Source: Glycine soja | Taxonomy: Eukaryota; Streptophyta; Magnoliopsida; Fabales; Fabaceae | Assembly: GCF_004193775.1 (NCBI RefSeq) | Contig: NC_041002.1 | Location: 35,561,112 to 35,625,111, forward strand | Length of the DNA stretch: 64,000 nt | Direction of reading: 5' to 3' | Shown: piece after piece, positions 24,060 through 35,604 of the stretch | Position numbering within the stretch: the first letter of the stretch is position 1 | How the letters are laid out: each line of letters starts with the position of its first letter | Position numbers and translations under genes: made by a program | Notes under the pieces: generated by a model | What the model was told of the DNA's origin: nothing | The model's database searches: none | Seen by the model: only the letters and a program-made list of their open reading frames with translations

Positions 24060-25900
24060 TACACCAATCCAATTAATAATGTTAAAAGAACATTGGTACA
24101 CATTATTAACAATGTTACATATTTAGGAGGGTTTTCCATGTACTCCATTTTGATATTCAATTTTCAAATGAAATATCAACAATGTTAAGTCAGAGTTGTG
24201 GGGTCAATCCATAAAATTGAGTGGATGTCAGTCTCAAGCTGGAATTCTTAAAAGGTCAAACTGTGATGTTGAGATGTTACATTAGATTGTCAAGATGTCA
24301 AACAAGAATGTCGAGGCCTTCAATTGCGAGGCCAATTTGTATCTCCATGTGGAGGTTAGACTCAACTTGTCGTTATATCAAGTTAGAACATCTTGGGGTC
24401 AATCCAGAAAATTGAGTCAATGTCGTGCATCACTATCAATATTATTGAACCAATTCATTTTTCAACCTTTTTCAAATAAAACTGCTTGTCACTAAATTAT
24501 TGAATTACATAAAAGGGACAACATTGCTTGAAAGGGACAACATTGCTGGACATTTTTAAGTATTAACAATGTTACAAATTTAAGAGAGTTTTCCCACTCC
24601 ACTTTGATGTTCAAATTTCAAAAGAAACACATGGAAATTATCATTTATTTTTAATATTAATTTGTTTTACACTATTTATTAACTTGTTGTATTGGTCAAC
24701 TTAAACATTTAATAAAAGAAAAAAATATTATTATTTTAAAATGAGGTAATAAATGATTGTTAACTAGTAAATATTTGTATTTTTTTTTTGTTCTATTGAA
24801 TGTAAGTTAACAAATACATAAATTCAATTAATAATGTTAGGAGGACATGACTACACATTATTAACAATGTTATATATTCAGGGGGACCTTCCTCCACTTC
24901 ACTTTGATATTTAAATTTAAAAAACAATATGTAAAAATTATCATTTTTAATATTAATATATTTGATACTATTAACTAAACAAATGCATTGGTCAACCTTT
25001 TTCTAATAAGACTGGTTGTATATTATTGAATTGCATAATAAAGAGGCATTGGAGTACATGATGAAGTATTAACAACTAACAAATTTAAGAGGTCTTTTCC
25101 CCCATTTAGATATTCAAATTTTAAAATAAATATGTAGAAATTATTATTTATTTTTAATATTAATTGAATTGACATAACAATCTATGTAAACTTTAATTAA
25201 CAGAAGGAAAATTTTATTATTTTAAAATGAGGTAATAAATGATTGTTAACTAGTAAATCTTTTCACTTTAAACATCAACCAAAGTCAATCCTTATTAAAA
25301 GAAATAATCAATGCTTATTAAATGATTTAATTAATAAGCATAGATTGTTTCTTTTAGTATGTACAAACTCTTGCTGAAGTTTGAAATGAAAAGAGTTACT
25401 GGTTTTACTATCTCATTTTAAAATAATAATATTTTTTACTTCTATTAAATGTTTTAGTTGACCAATACATCATTTTAATTAATACTGAAAAACAAATAAA
25501 TATTAAAAATAATGGTAATTTCTACATATTTATTTTGAAAATTGAATATCAAACTGGAGTGGAGAAAAAAAGCTCCTAAATTTGTAACATTGTTAATACT
25601 TAATAATGTGCACCAATGCTTCTTTATTATGTAACTCAACTATATGTTGACATGAAATCTTATTTGAAAAACGTTGATCAATGCATTAATTCAATTAATA
25701 GTGCAAACATATTAATATTAAAAATGATAATTTCTACATATTGATTTTAAAATTTGAATATTAAAGTGGAGTAGAGTGGAGAAAGAACTTTCCCGAATTT
25801 GTACTGTTGTTTATAATGTGTACCAAAGTCTTCTTATCACCTAATTCAATCATATGTTTACATATGTAATCTTATATGAAAATTAAAATAACATAATCAA
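24060..25900. repeat. Dispersed copies of the ~545-bp repeat family, inverted then direct
   Basis: Between 24060 and 25280 segments such as TGCATTGGTCAAC and AATGAGGTAATAAATGATTG are the reverse complement of the unit found at 17750-19390. From about 25330 to 25900 the same family runs in direct orientation (GTTGACCAATACATCA, ATCAAACTGGAGTGGAG). The locus therefore has head-to-head symmetry around 25280-25330. Confidence 0.6.
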
Positions 25901-25969
25901 ATCTAATAAGATATTGTCTAATTAATTTTGAGCTATTCTAAACAAATCTAATAAGATATTACCAAATAG

Positions 25970-27800
25970 CAATGTTGTGAAAATCAACCTAGGCACTAGG
26001 TTAACGAGTCAAAGGTCGAATTGGTGTGTCATTAATGACCTAGTTTTATTAAAAAATGAAAAAATATATATAGTTACAATAATTTGATTGATCAATCCAT
26101 ACTCCAAAATTTAAAGTATATGATATTCTAAAATAATTTCATTTCAGATTATGCAATTATGCAATGTTGTCTAACTAATTTCATTTCATATTAATAATTT
26201 CAAATAAAATTGAATCAGCCCCTAAAAATTACTTCAACATTCATTTACAATTTTGTAATAACTTAATAAGTCATCTTTTTATCATAGGCTACTATGTAAG
26301 TCATTTTCAAAAAGTAAAGAATTAAAGAATACAAAAAAATGTAGTATTCATGAGAAATAATACAAAGGGTGGGTTGAAACTACATAAGAAAAATAAACAA
26401 AGTAAATTATTTAATTGAAGTTTCCAATCTAAAAGAGTATGTGCTTAAAGTTTCATTTTAGTTTTCAAAAACAAAGTGAGAATGTAGGATATTGAGATGT
26501 GTAACACAAAAAGGATTTCCACTTTTTTAAAATCCCATATTTTCATCATGGACTACTATGTAAGTCGTTTTCAAAAAGTAAAGAATACCAAAATTTAGTA
26601 ATCATAAGAAATACTACAAAGTATTGAAACTACATAAACAAAGTAAACTATTTAATTGAAGTTTCAAATCTGACCAATAAAAAGGGATAATGTGCTTAAA
26701 GTTTCATTTTACTTTACAGAATTAGAGTAGGAATGTAGGATACTGAGATGTGTAGCACAAAAAAGATTCTCACATTTTCAAAATCCTATCTTTTTACCAT
26801 GAACTATTATGTAAGTCATTTTCAAAAGGTAAAGAACTAAAGAATGCAAAAATGTGGTATTCACAAGAAAATACTACAAAAGGTAGAAATTATATAAGAA
26901 AAACAAACAAAGTAAACTATTTAATTGAAGTTTCAAATCTAAACATAGAAAAATAAGGATGTGCTTAAAGTTTCATTTTAATTTTCAAAAACAAGGTAGG
27001 AATGTAGAACAATGAGATGTGTAGCATAAAAATGATTCCCACCTTTTCAAAATCCTAAAATTTACTTCAACATTCATTGACAAAGATATATAAACTTACA
27101 AAAAACTATAAGTATAATTCATAGTATAAACAAAAGCTTTTGCAACTGCTAAATATATCCAAATATCCAATACAAAACCTTTAGAATCACAAAGTTTACG
27201 ATAATATAAGAACCAATAAAAGCTTTTGTAGTCAACATACACACATATCTAGAATAACATTGATTCTTCAAAGTTCAAAAACTTCAATCCTAGCTTTCAA
27301 AAATGCTCATATGGAAAAAAATCATTAAATTAAGTTATTAAACTAGGCGGTATAAACTTTGAAACGAAATATTGGAGATTTTGAGATCTTTACCTGCAAA
27401 GAACAACAAACAAACAATTTCTATGCCAGACAAACAATGATGCTACAATGCACCTCAGGCCTTCACCTTGGCGAAAGTCACACTGGAATGTGTCATGAAG
27501 AGAAAGGGGTGAGATTTAGGGTAAGAGTGAAACAATGAAGAGAACCCTACCCAACTGTGCTTGTGAAAGTGAGACTAAGTGTAAATTAGAAAAGAACATC
27601 ATTCTACTTGTGTCAAGAGCATTTTGGGCATTTTGATTTTTTTAAAAAATAATTGATGTGCTTATCCGGGTTTTCAAAATCGAGTAGGTCACTAATTGCC
27701 ACGACAACCTTCGAGTCATATACTTAATTGATCTAATGACTAAATTGGACTAGTCAAGCAATCAATTCCAATTCCGACTGGTTCAATTTTCACAACATAT
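25970..27800. mobile_element. MULE-like non-autonomous DNA transposon (~1.83 kb)
   Basis: Perfect 13-bp terminal inverted repeats ATGTTGTGAAAAT begin at 25972 and end at 27798. The flanks are CCAAATAG (25962-25969) and CCAAAATAG (27801-27809), an 8-9 bp duplication as expected for Mutator-like elements. The sequence outside rejoins into the local repeat (compare ATCACCAAATATTCACATAT near 19545), which supports the insertion model. No transposase ORF is present. Internally it carries three tandem ~260-bp units. Confidence 0.65.
26270..27055. repeat. Three tandem ~260-bp units inside the MULE-like element
   Basis: Units begin near 26273, 26534 and 26793, each with TACTATGTAAGTC or close variants. 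They continue through AAAGTAAAGAA, TTTAATTGAAGTTTC, TGTGCTTAAAGTTTCATTTT and GAGATGTGTA(A/G)CA. Confidence 0.8.
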
Positions 27801-27809
27801 CCAAAATAG

Positions 27810-30800
27810 TCACTTATATATTAATACACTCTAATATAGACATTTCTCTATGATATAGTAGTGTATTAATTTGTGAACTACATGAGGCTAAATTTTTAAC
27901 TTATATTTTAATGTATTAAATTTCCAATTATTTTTAAATTTTATATATAAGTATATATCCTTAGAAATAAACATAAATATTTCTAAAACATATTAACATA
28001 ATTATAATTATTGATATATATCTTACATTATTTTAATTTATACGATTGTTTGTTTCCAAAACCATTATTTTTATAAATATATTTGCACTTGTATATAACT
28101 TGAACGTATACATAATTTCAAAAATATATTTCATTTATAATTATTATTTTTTTAAGAAAATATGTTTCCATCATAAAGGAAAAAAAATTAAAGTGGGTCA
28201 GTTGGTCTCATAAACTATGATTCTCTAATGCACCAAGAGATATGTATGAGTAGGGGACCACCCCTGTCAAGTCATATAAAATAGAATATAAGATCTCATG
28301 AAAAATGAAACAAAATGTAAATAAATTAAATTCTATCTTTTTGTTATAATTAAGTCTTAATTGCATTTTAGGGTGAGATAAATATTTTAAAAATCATTAA
28401 TAACTTTTTTAGTTAATTAGATGTAATTTTTTAGATGTAATTGTCTTAGGACAAACGTCATAGAGTGGTTACACCTTCCCTACACGTAATTGACTCTCGA
28501 ACACAAATTTGGTTTTTGAAGACCATTTTTCTTTTGAATGGCTTCTCCAATGTTTGCCCAATAAAAAATATTGGTGGCAACTCCATTGAGACAAAGTCCT
28601 CAAAAAGCTAATGTTTTAATAACGACAAACCACTATGAAGAAAAACTGAACTGACTAAACTTAGCCATTAATGATTGTTTTTTTAGTGTTCTTTATTAAG
28701 ACACAATATATCTAGAAGCATAGCACAAGCGTGAAGTATAGGCCTACAATAAAATCTTTTCATGGCATGGATTCTATAATTAGAAGTAGGATTACCATAA
28801 GAAAATCTATTTTAAAGCTAGAAAGGTAGTTATGTTTTTTGGATCAAAGTGCATATATTAGAAGTTGTGTATGATCATAAGCATGATGTTGGGGATAACT
28901 TGAGTCCAAGGGGTAGATATCAAAAGCTACACATGGTTTAAGGATCCTCAAAAGTTGCATTGCAATTGGAACATGATGACAGGCATATCTTGCACTCTAG
29001 AAGCACACACCAGTAAAAAATGCTTCAGTGCTTTAACGACACTAATTTTGAATTTGTTGGTTTTTGTGGTCCTTGACAAAGTCCAAGTCATAGGAACTCA
29101 AAAGAGATAAATGTCCAAGTCAAAGAGCCAATAACCAAGTAGAAGAGAGATTGTAGCACATTACATCATAGTACCATTGCATCTCTAGAAGACATGCTAC
29201 TAAAAACAATCTCCAGAAAACTTCTCATGATTCAAAATTCAATCTCGTGGAATCCACTAAGACAACAACTAGCACTAATGAATCTATCTCAACAGATACA
29301 TTATTCTATTTGGCTGGCATTGGAGTAAGAGCGGATATGAAAAGACAACTCAAGAAGAGTTGTATGACATGTGTTGAATTGGAGCAAAATAGCTAGTTGC
29401 CAGAACATGGACAACTCATGCAACATTTGAAAATGGAATTCAACCTCCAATGACTAGCTTCTGATCAAGGATATAAATTAATCAAAATCGAAGGAACAAA
29501 TTTTCAAGGTAGAGTTGCCAAAGTAGAAGGTAAAGGTAAGGTTGACAAACCCCCTAATTGAAGGTACTTCCTTGGCCAAAGCATTCTAGGTGGAGCCTGT
29601 GTAGCCAAATTCAAAAGAGTTCCTATCCCCCCCTTGGAATAAAGGGAAAGAACTCAAAAGAGTAGTAGGAGACTATGTCTTATAATGTTTCGTGGGAACA
29701 CAAAAGGTAGTTGTGTGTGTGTACAATAGTAGGTGCTACTAAGGGTGAAACCTAGAGATGCTTTTAGGAAGAATACTTGGGTAGTGCCTGCAGAGGCCTA
29801 GAGAATACTGGGGGTGAAGCCTGGAGAAAAGTTTTTGAAAGAAAACTCGGGTAGAGCCTGTAGAGGCTTAGAGAATATTGAGGTGAAGCCTAAACAGGCT
29901 TTTCAAAAGAATACTTAGGTGGAGCCTACATAAGCTTAGAGAATATTGTTGTAGAAGTCTGTGGAGGCTTCAAGAAAAAATAAAAACACCGAGTGTTTGG
30001 TCTTAGTGGAAAGCCTAAATGTGTAGGTATGGGACATAGCCCAGATTGGGTTGAACTAGTATAATTCTTTGGTGTGTTGTTTCCTTTCTTACCTCTTAAT
30101 TATCATTTGTTGTTGCGCACTTAAAATCTGTTTTAGAAAAACCTATTTTAAAAAATATTAATATTGATTCTTGTTCAAAAGGTTTTTATAAAATTGTTTT
30201 ATCATTCAGAAGCAACACCTACTTTGAGTAAGAAAAAAAATAGAAACTACTATTTTGCAGATTTTGTAGCTTTTTCTTAGTAGGTTTTTAAGCAATATTG
30301 AACTGCAAGACTACTTGGAAGATTTTACTTGAAAATATTTATTTATCCAAGTACTTGTAAATCAAACAAATTACTCTTGTTTGACTTCTGATTTCTCCAA
30401 GCAAGAAGCTTGAGAAGTAAATTAGAAGCAAGTATGCTAGCGCAAAAAATAGCCAATTCAATTTAGAGTTGCTATTCAACCCCCTTATAGGGACCAATTG
30501 TTTCACTTTTCACTATACCATTTTTCAAAATGTATATTTTCAATCTTCATTGTGCCATTGCGATCCTAGTTGCAACAACTACTCATTGACTAAAGCTACC
30601 CTCAGCATTATGCTTCTGATCGTATACAACTTCTGATAACACTTTGACTAAAAAAACATAACTACATTTCCAACTTTTGAATAGCTCCCCTTCTAGTAGT
30701 GCTACTTCTGAATATGAAAAATCTATGTGTGAAAAACTTCTACTGTGGGCCTATGTTCACACCTTTATGCTTCTAAATTTTGTCTTGTCTTTCAAAACAC

Positions 30801-30965
30801 ACTCAAAGAAATCATTAGTAGCTAAGTTCAGATAACTAAACATTCACTACTTAGATGGTTTTACATCATTAAAGCTCTTGCTTTTGAAGAGATTTTATCT
30901 CAATGAAAATGACTAACATTAATTATAAAAAAAATAAAAAATAAAAAATAAAATAGATTGATCTA
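27810..30965. other. Intergenic; probable degraded LTR-retrotransposon leader
   Basis: No ORF of note. From about 29000 to 30500 the text (TAGTATAATTCTTTGGTGTG, CTATTCAACCCCCTTATAGG) recalls LTR/leader sequence of soybean copia elements, but no domain confirms it. Confidence 0.3.
29760..29990. repeat. Tandem repeat, ~70 bp x 3
   Basis: Units share (G)AATACTTGGGTAG(T/A)GCC, GAGGCTTAGAGAATA and GTGAAGCCT, starting near 29770, 29840 and 29910. Confidence 0.7.
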
Positions 30966-32115
30966 TGTCGCAACCTACCCTTTGACGGGAGGGCGAGGCG
31001 AAAAGCAAAAGGTGCGTCTTCCAAAAAGGAAAATGTGTGAGAGTCGCCACCAACGTTTATTCGAGGAAAACATTAGAAAAACCAAAAAGAAGGTCTGCGA
31101 ATTTTGAAAATAAGGGTTCGGGAGTTGTTTACGCATGGAGAAGGTATTAGCACCCTACACGCCCGTCACAAGGGACGACAACCTTTCATCGAGTGTGCAA
31201 AACATGACTTTAAAATTATGTATTTTCCCTTTTTATATATATATTTTTTATTTTTTTGGGGTCGACAAGGGTGTTGCCCTTGCTCCTACGTATCCTCAGG
31301 TGCGATGAGAAATTCAGACCTGCATAGTTCTTTAAAGTGAGAAAGTTTGTGTGTCAAATTGTTTTTTGTGCTTTTGAAAGATTCTTTTTTAATAAGAACA
31401 AAAGAGGGTCGTTAAGGCGTTGAACCTTGAATGATTTCAAGTGACTTTGATGGAGAGAAAATCAGTTATGGGTTGGTTTTATTAACTTTCAATGACTTTA
31501 AAAGACAACTTTACAACACTAATGATCGGTTAAGATTAAACTTTACAAAAGAAAAGAGATTACTGATGATAGAAGGAGGAGATGAATATGCACAAAACAA
31601 CAAGGGGCCCCCTAAGGGTGCATGGATCACATTCAAATCTTAAAAATAAAACTAACCGATGGTTGCATGAAGAACACCGAACCAAGGACGATGTAGAGAT
31701 TGATCGTAGTTGCAATTTGGTAGCGCCTTGGCTTCGTTTCCTCTTCTTTCTTCTTCTTCTCACTTATTTCTCTCAATTTTCTTCACTCCTCAATGCTGGA
31801 ACCTCTTCCTCAGCCCCCCTTCACGCCTATTTATAGAAAAAAGGCACTTGAGACCATGGCAGCTCGCTTGGTTCCTTTAGCATGAAGTCATTTGAGGGCC
31901 TAGGCGAGCTAGAGGCTAGCCTAGGCGAGCTAGGGTCCAGGAAACTCAGTCAAAAGACCCTTTTGCCCCTTCTTTTTGGTATATTTTGCATTCTTGATCA
32001 AAACATTGAACGATCTTTCATCTTGTGTGGTAACTGGTGTTGAACAACGCAGTTCGGCTAGCGAGAATCCAAACATTAGTGAATGATAGTCCCCGGACGA
32101 AATTAGGGTCTGACA
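30966..32115 (-). repeat. Ogre A 3' LTR (1150 bp)
   Basis: On the plus strand it begins TGTCGCAACCTACCC and ends AGGGTCTGACA, the same termini as the Ogre B LTRs (TGTCGCAACCTACCC ... AGGGTATGACA), with clear homology in the first 250 bp. It is about 970 bp shorter than the Ogre B LTR. It contains one hairpin module (31260-31331). Confidence 0.85.
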
Positions 32116-32119
32116 GTTG

Positions 32120-32128
32120 CCTCTCTTT
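32120..32128 (-). promoter_or_regulatory. Polypurine tract of Ogre A
   Basis: AAAGAGAGG on the minus strand, four bases from the inner edge of the 3' LTR. It is the expected plus-strand primer for reverse transcription and fixes the orientation as minus. Confidence 0.75.
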
Positions 32129-32334
32129 ACTTATATTTTATTGAAAATGAAAAGGTAAGTAAAGATAAGGACACTAATTTCATTCAAGCGATCATGTTAT
32201 CAGACTGGCAACTAGCGAAAGCCAAGGAAGTGAGACATGTAAAAAGAACAAAAGGATATCGATATGGAAGTATCAAAAGTATTAAGCAAAAGATGTTGTA
32301 GTCTTGCATAACAAAAATAGGAGACATTGAAGTC

Positions 32335-32880
32335 TTTGGGAATGTAAAAGACCGAAGACATTGAAGTCTTGAAATGTAAAGATTGAAGACATTGAAGTCT
32401 AGAAATGTAAAGACTGAAGACATTGAAGTCTTGGAAAGTAAAGACTGAAGACATTGAAGTCTTGAAAATGTAAAGATTGAAGAAATTGAAGTCTTGAAAA
32501 GCAAAGGCTGAAGCCATTGAAGTGTTGAAAATGTAAAGACTGAAGACATTGAAGTCTTGAAAAGTAAAGGCCGAAGACATTGAAGTCTTGAAAATGTAAA
32601 GACTAAAGACATTGAAGTCTTGAAAATGTAAAGACTGAATACATTGAAGTCTTGAAAATGTAAAGGATGAAGACATTAAAGTCTTGAAAATGTAAAGACT
32701 GAAGATATTGAAGTCTTAAAAATGTAAAGACTAAAGACATTGAAGTCTTGAAAATGTAAAGACGGAAGATATTGAAGTCTTGAAAATGTAAAGACTGAAT
32801 ACATTGAAGTCTTGAAATGTAAAAGACTGAAGGCATTGAAGTCTTGTAAAGTAAAAGACAGAAGACATTGAAATCCCTAA
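32335..32880. repeat. Tandem array of ~31-32-bp hairpin units (about 17 copies)
   Basis: The unit is GAAGACATTGAAGTCTTGAA followed by AATGTAAAGACT. AAGAC pairs with GTCTT across ATTGAA, and GTCTT can also pair with the next AAGAC across TGAAAATGTA, so neighbouring units could switch partners. Variants include AAGAT, AAGGC and AATAC in the left stem. ORFs read through the array are artefacts of its length being near a multiple of 3. Confidence 0.85.
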
Positions 32881-34537
32881 AAACTTTCACTATAATGCGA
32901 ACACGTTTGGTAAAGAAACGAACCCCAAATCGATCAGAACATCACACATTTTTTTTTCTCAAAAATAATGCAATGAAGGAGGAATGAAAGCATACAGATA
33001 GAATTTCTCATAACTAATAATGAGATTTAAGACATTTGCATTTCATATCTAAAGGAGCCTTAGAAGAAATATTGGGTCCAACCGAATAGAGGAAAACCAC
33101 ACAAAGGTGTATAAAGCTTCACACAGGCAAGTGTTTCATCTTAATTCCAAATCACAAATATGTCATTAATCAATTTTGCAAGTCATTTCCCATCAAATCA
33201 AGGATAATGTGCATAATCATCATGGATCAATAGGACTTTTTTAGATCGGACTTGTAGGAAGTTTTGGCTTTGGTTGCTCTGGTCTTTCCCTTTTTTTTTT
33301 GGTGTAAGTAGGAGAGCAGGCATAAAGATTTGGTTAGTAACTTAAACGGGCGATCACTTCCTATCCCCTCACGTCTTGACCAAGTTACTATCGATTCCCT
33401 TCCTTTTTACTCTTTACCACAACTCTGTACATGGTTTAAACATTGTTTGTTCCAAAGAACTTGTTTTTCTTTTCCATTTCCTCTTGCTCTTCTCCATTTT
33501 GATTGATTTTTCCTCTTCTTTTTTTCTTTTCTTTTTCTTTTTTCTTTTTTTTTTGTTTTCCTTTCTTTTTCTTTCTTTGATGAACATTTAACTTCCTTAA
33601 AAAATCCATGACTAACCAAAAGATGATAGAAGTCTCCCTTGGAAGATACCCTGCTCTCTCATCCTAGGGTAAGGTAGGAAACTTTCATCCTAGGTTGAGG
33701 TTCTGGAAAAAATCAAATGTCTGGCTCAAAGGGTTCGCAAATGACAGAAAATAATGTATATTGGGGGCAGTTGTTTGGCCAATGGCTTAGAAAGAAGGAA
33801 TGCCCAGATCACTTCCATGAATCATATGTTATGACAATTAGAAATTCATGCAAAATCAATCGTAGAACGTATCCATTCGGACACTTAATATAAAATTTGT
33901 GGTCACGCAATCACTAAGGCTTAGGGTCTATTTCCATATTCAGATCAAACTAGTGTTTCAACAATTGTTCTTTTATCAGGTCCATGCAAAATATCCGAGT
34001 CCATTTGGTATTCGGGAAAATCCTTCATTATTTTCACCCTCAAGATACACATTTTTTTCAAAAACCCTTTTTGTTGTGTTTTGATCCGCAAAATTTTCGA
34101 AGAATGTTGGTGATTGTTTCTTTTTAAAAAAACATGTTAGTTTTTAGGAAAATTTTGAAACCTAGACAAAGTTGTAATCCGAGACTACATTATATAAAAA
34201 AAGGGCGTGCGAAAATAGAAATGAAACCACGCGTGAGTTCTTTTAGGTTTTTTTTTGTTTCAAACAATCATCACAACAAAATAAAATAACAAAGTACTGA
34301 AAGCAATAAATAAGATAAAGACAAGTTCACAAATTTAGAAGGTCCTAGTTGGGAGGCTCAGTCTCCTCAAAGGAAGAAATCCATCACATTTTCCATATCT
34401 CCATCCTCCTCAGCTCCGTCTTCATCTCCTTGAGACTTTGCAGGACCTACACCTCCCTGAAAATTAGGCATGTCCCCAGGCCATGCGACAGTGACTTTGA
34501 ACTTCTCGGGAGTCGGCCACAGGTAAGGGTTGGGGTC
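32881..34537. other. Ogre A 3' non-coding region
   Basis: Low-complexity T/C-rich stretch at 33480-33600 and short shared segments with the matching part of Ogre B (for example CATAACTAATAATGAGATTTA near 33008 versus 48831). No protein domain. Confidence 0.6.
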
Positions 34538-35604
34538 TTAGCGCTGCTGGTGCAATGTATACTGATAGATGTTATCGTTCAACTGCACCTGACCTCTATA
34601 GGTTGCTACCTGCTGGTTAGCCAAATGCTGCATGTATGTGTGCATCTGGAGCTCCATCCTTTGCATGTGAGCCGAGATGGACTCTAGGGACGGTGGCTGA
34701 TGTGGAGGCGGTAGTGGTGCATCTGCTGTAGGTCTTACCCCGGCTATTGTGCTTTCCTTGGTATGCAATACTTCTCAATGAAGGACCTGTTAATGGGGGA
34801 CCGGATGAGCTTTGTGGGCGAGATTGGTACCCTGTAGAACTGGCAGAGGCTTGTGATCAATGCTAGAAATCTCAGTGCCTTGTTGGACTTCTTTGGGTCC
34901 ACTGAGTGTCTCAGAGGTGCAATACCTACAAACTGGTAGATGGCATCCAAGATAAGCTGTGCTACGTGAACACTGATCAGAGTCAGGATGGCGTAGACCA
35001 ACTAACATTTAGGCAGCAGGAGATCAGAATTATGGTCACTGGGAAGGATGTTGCTAAGCAGAAGCATCATTTAGATCTGGGTCAAAGTGGTCATGCTAGT
35101 GGGCATGATCTGCACTTGCCTCCCTGGCACGCTCCGTGCAAAATCCTGTCCCAGGGAGCACAGTAGCTGGCCTATGGCCTCTTCATCAAAACCTGGCACC
35201 TGGCTTCTTCTTTCAGCGTATTCATAATGTTGTCCCTCTTCCAAGATCAACGAATGCCCCAGGAATTGGTTGATAGCATCTTCATCATAGGTGATCCATT
35301 GGCCCCGCACCTAGGAGCGCTTATCCATGACTATCTTAGGGTCATACTTAGCCATAGGCTCTGTCAGCTGGGTCCACTGCCTCCTGGAAACCTCCGCCTG
35401 AAATTTTGTGTACTCTCATTCTCTTATTTGGACCCGTCTTTCTTTGAGGAAAGACCAATCCTTAATCGCTTTGAAACGAAGCTGATGCTCCTCGCTTCGG
35501 AAATGGTGTCCGTCAAATTCAATCTCTGCTTGCGGGGCTGCACTGGATTCTTCCCCTGTGGCGGCCTTCCTAACCCTTTTAGCAAGAAGCTTCTTCGGAG
35601 CCAT
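34538..35604 (-). pseudogene. Accessory 'putative plant transposon protein' ORF of Ogre A, frameshifted
   Basis: It starts MAPKKLLAKRVRKAATGEES at 35604, then HFRSEEHQLRFKAIKDWSFL, RGQWITYDEDAINQFLGHSL, FDEEAIGQLLCSLGQDFARS and SVHVAQLILDAIYQFVGIAP. It ends with a Pro-rich part and ISAHMQRMELQMHTYMQHLA near 34640. I recognise it as a protein type found repeatedly in legume genomes under the name putative plant transposon protein domain; its function is unknown. At least three stops or frame changes interrupt it. It lies in element sense between integrase and the 3' LTR, as in Ogre B, so it appears to be an element gene, not a random capture. Confidence 0.7.

Noticed and set aside
24221..24495. 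Two overlapping ~65-residue ORFs
   Set aside because: No domain, no splice or promoter context, within repeat-family sequence.
32184..32890. Long minus-strand ORFs with repeated Phe/Gln/Leu text
   Set aside because: Read-through of the 31-32-bp array in Ogre A; frame slips at each 32-bp unit.
33376..33619. Phe/Leu-rich and Lys-rich ORFs
   Set aside because: Low-complexity TTTTC tract read in two strands; no real protein signal.
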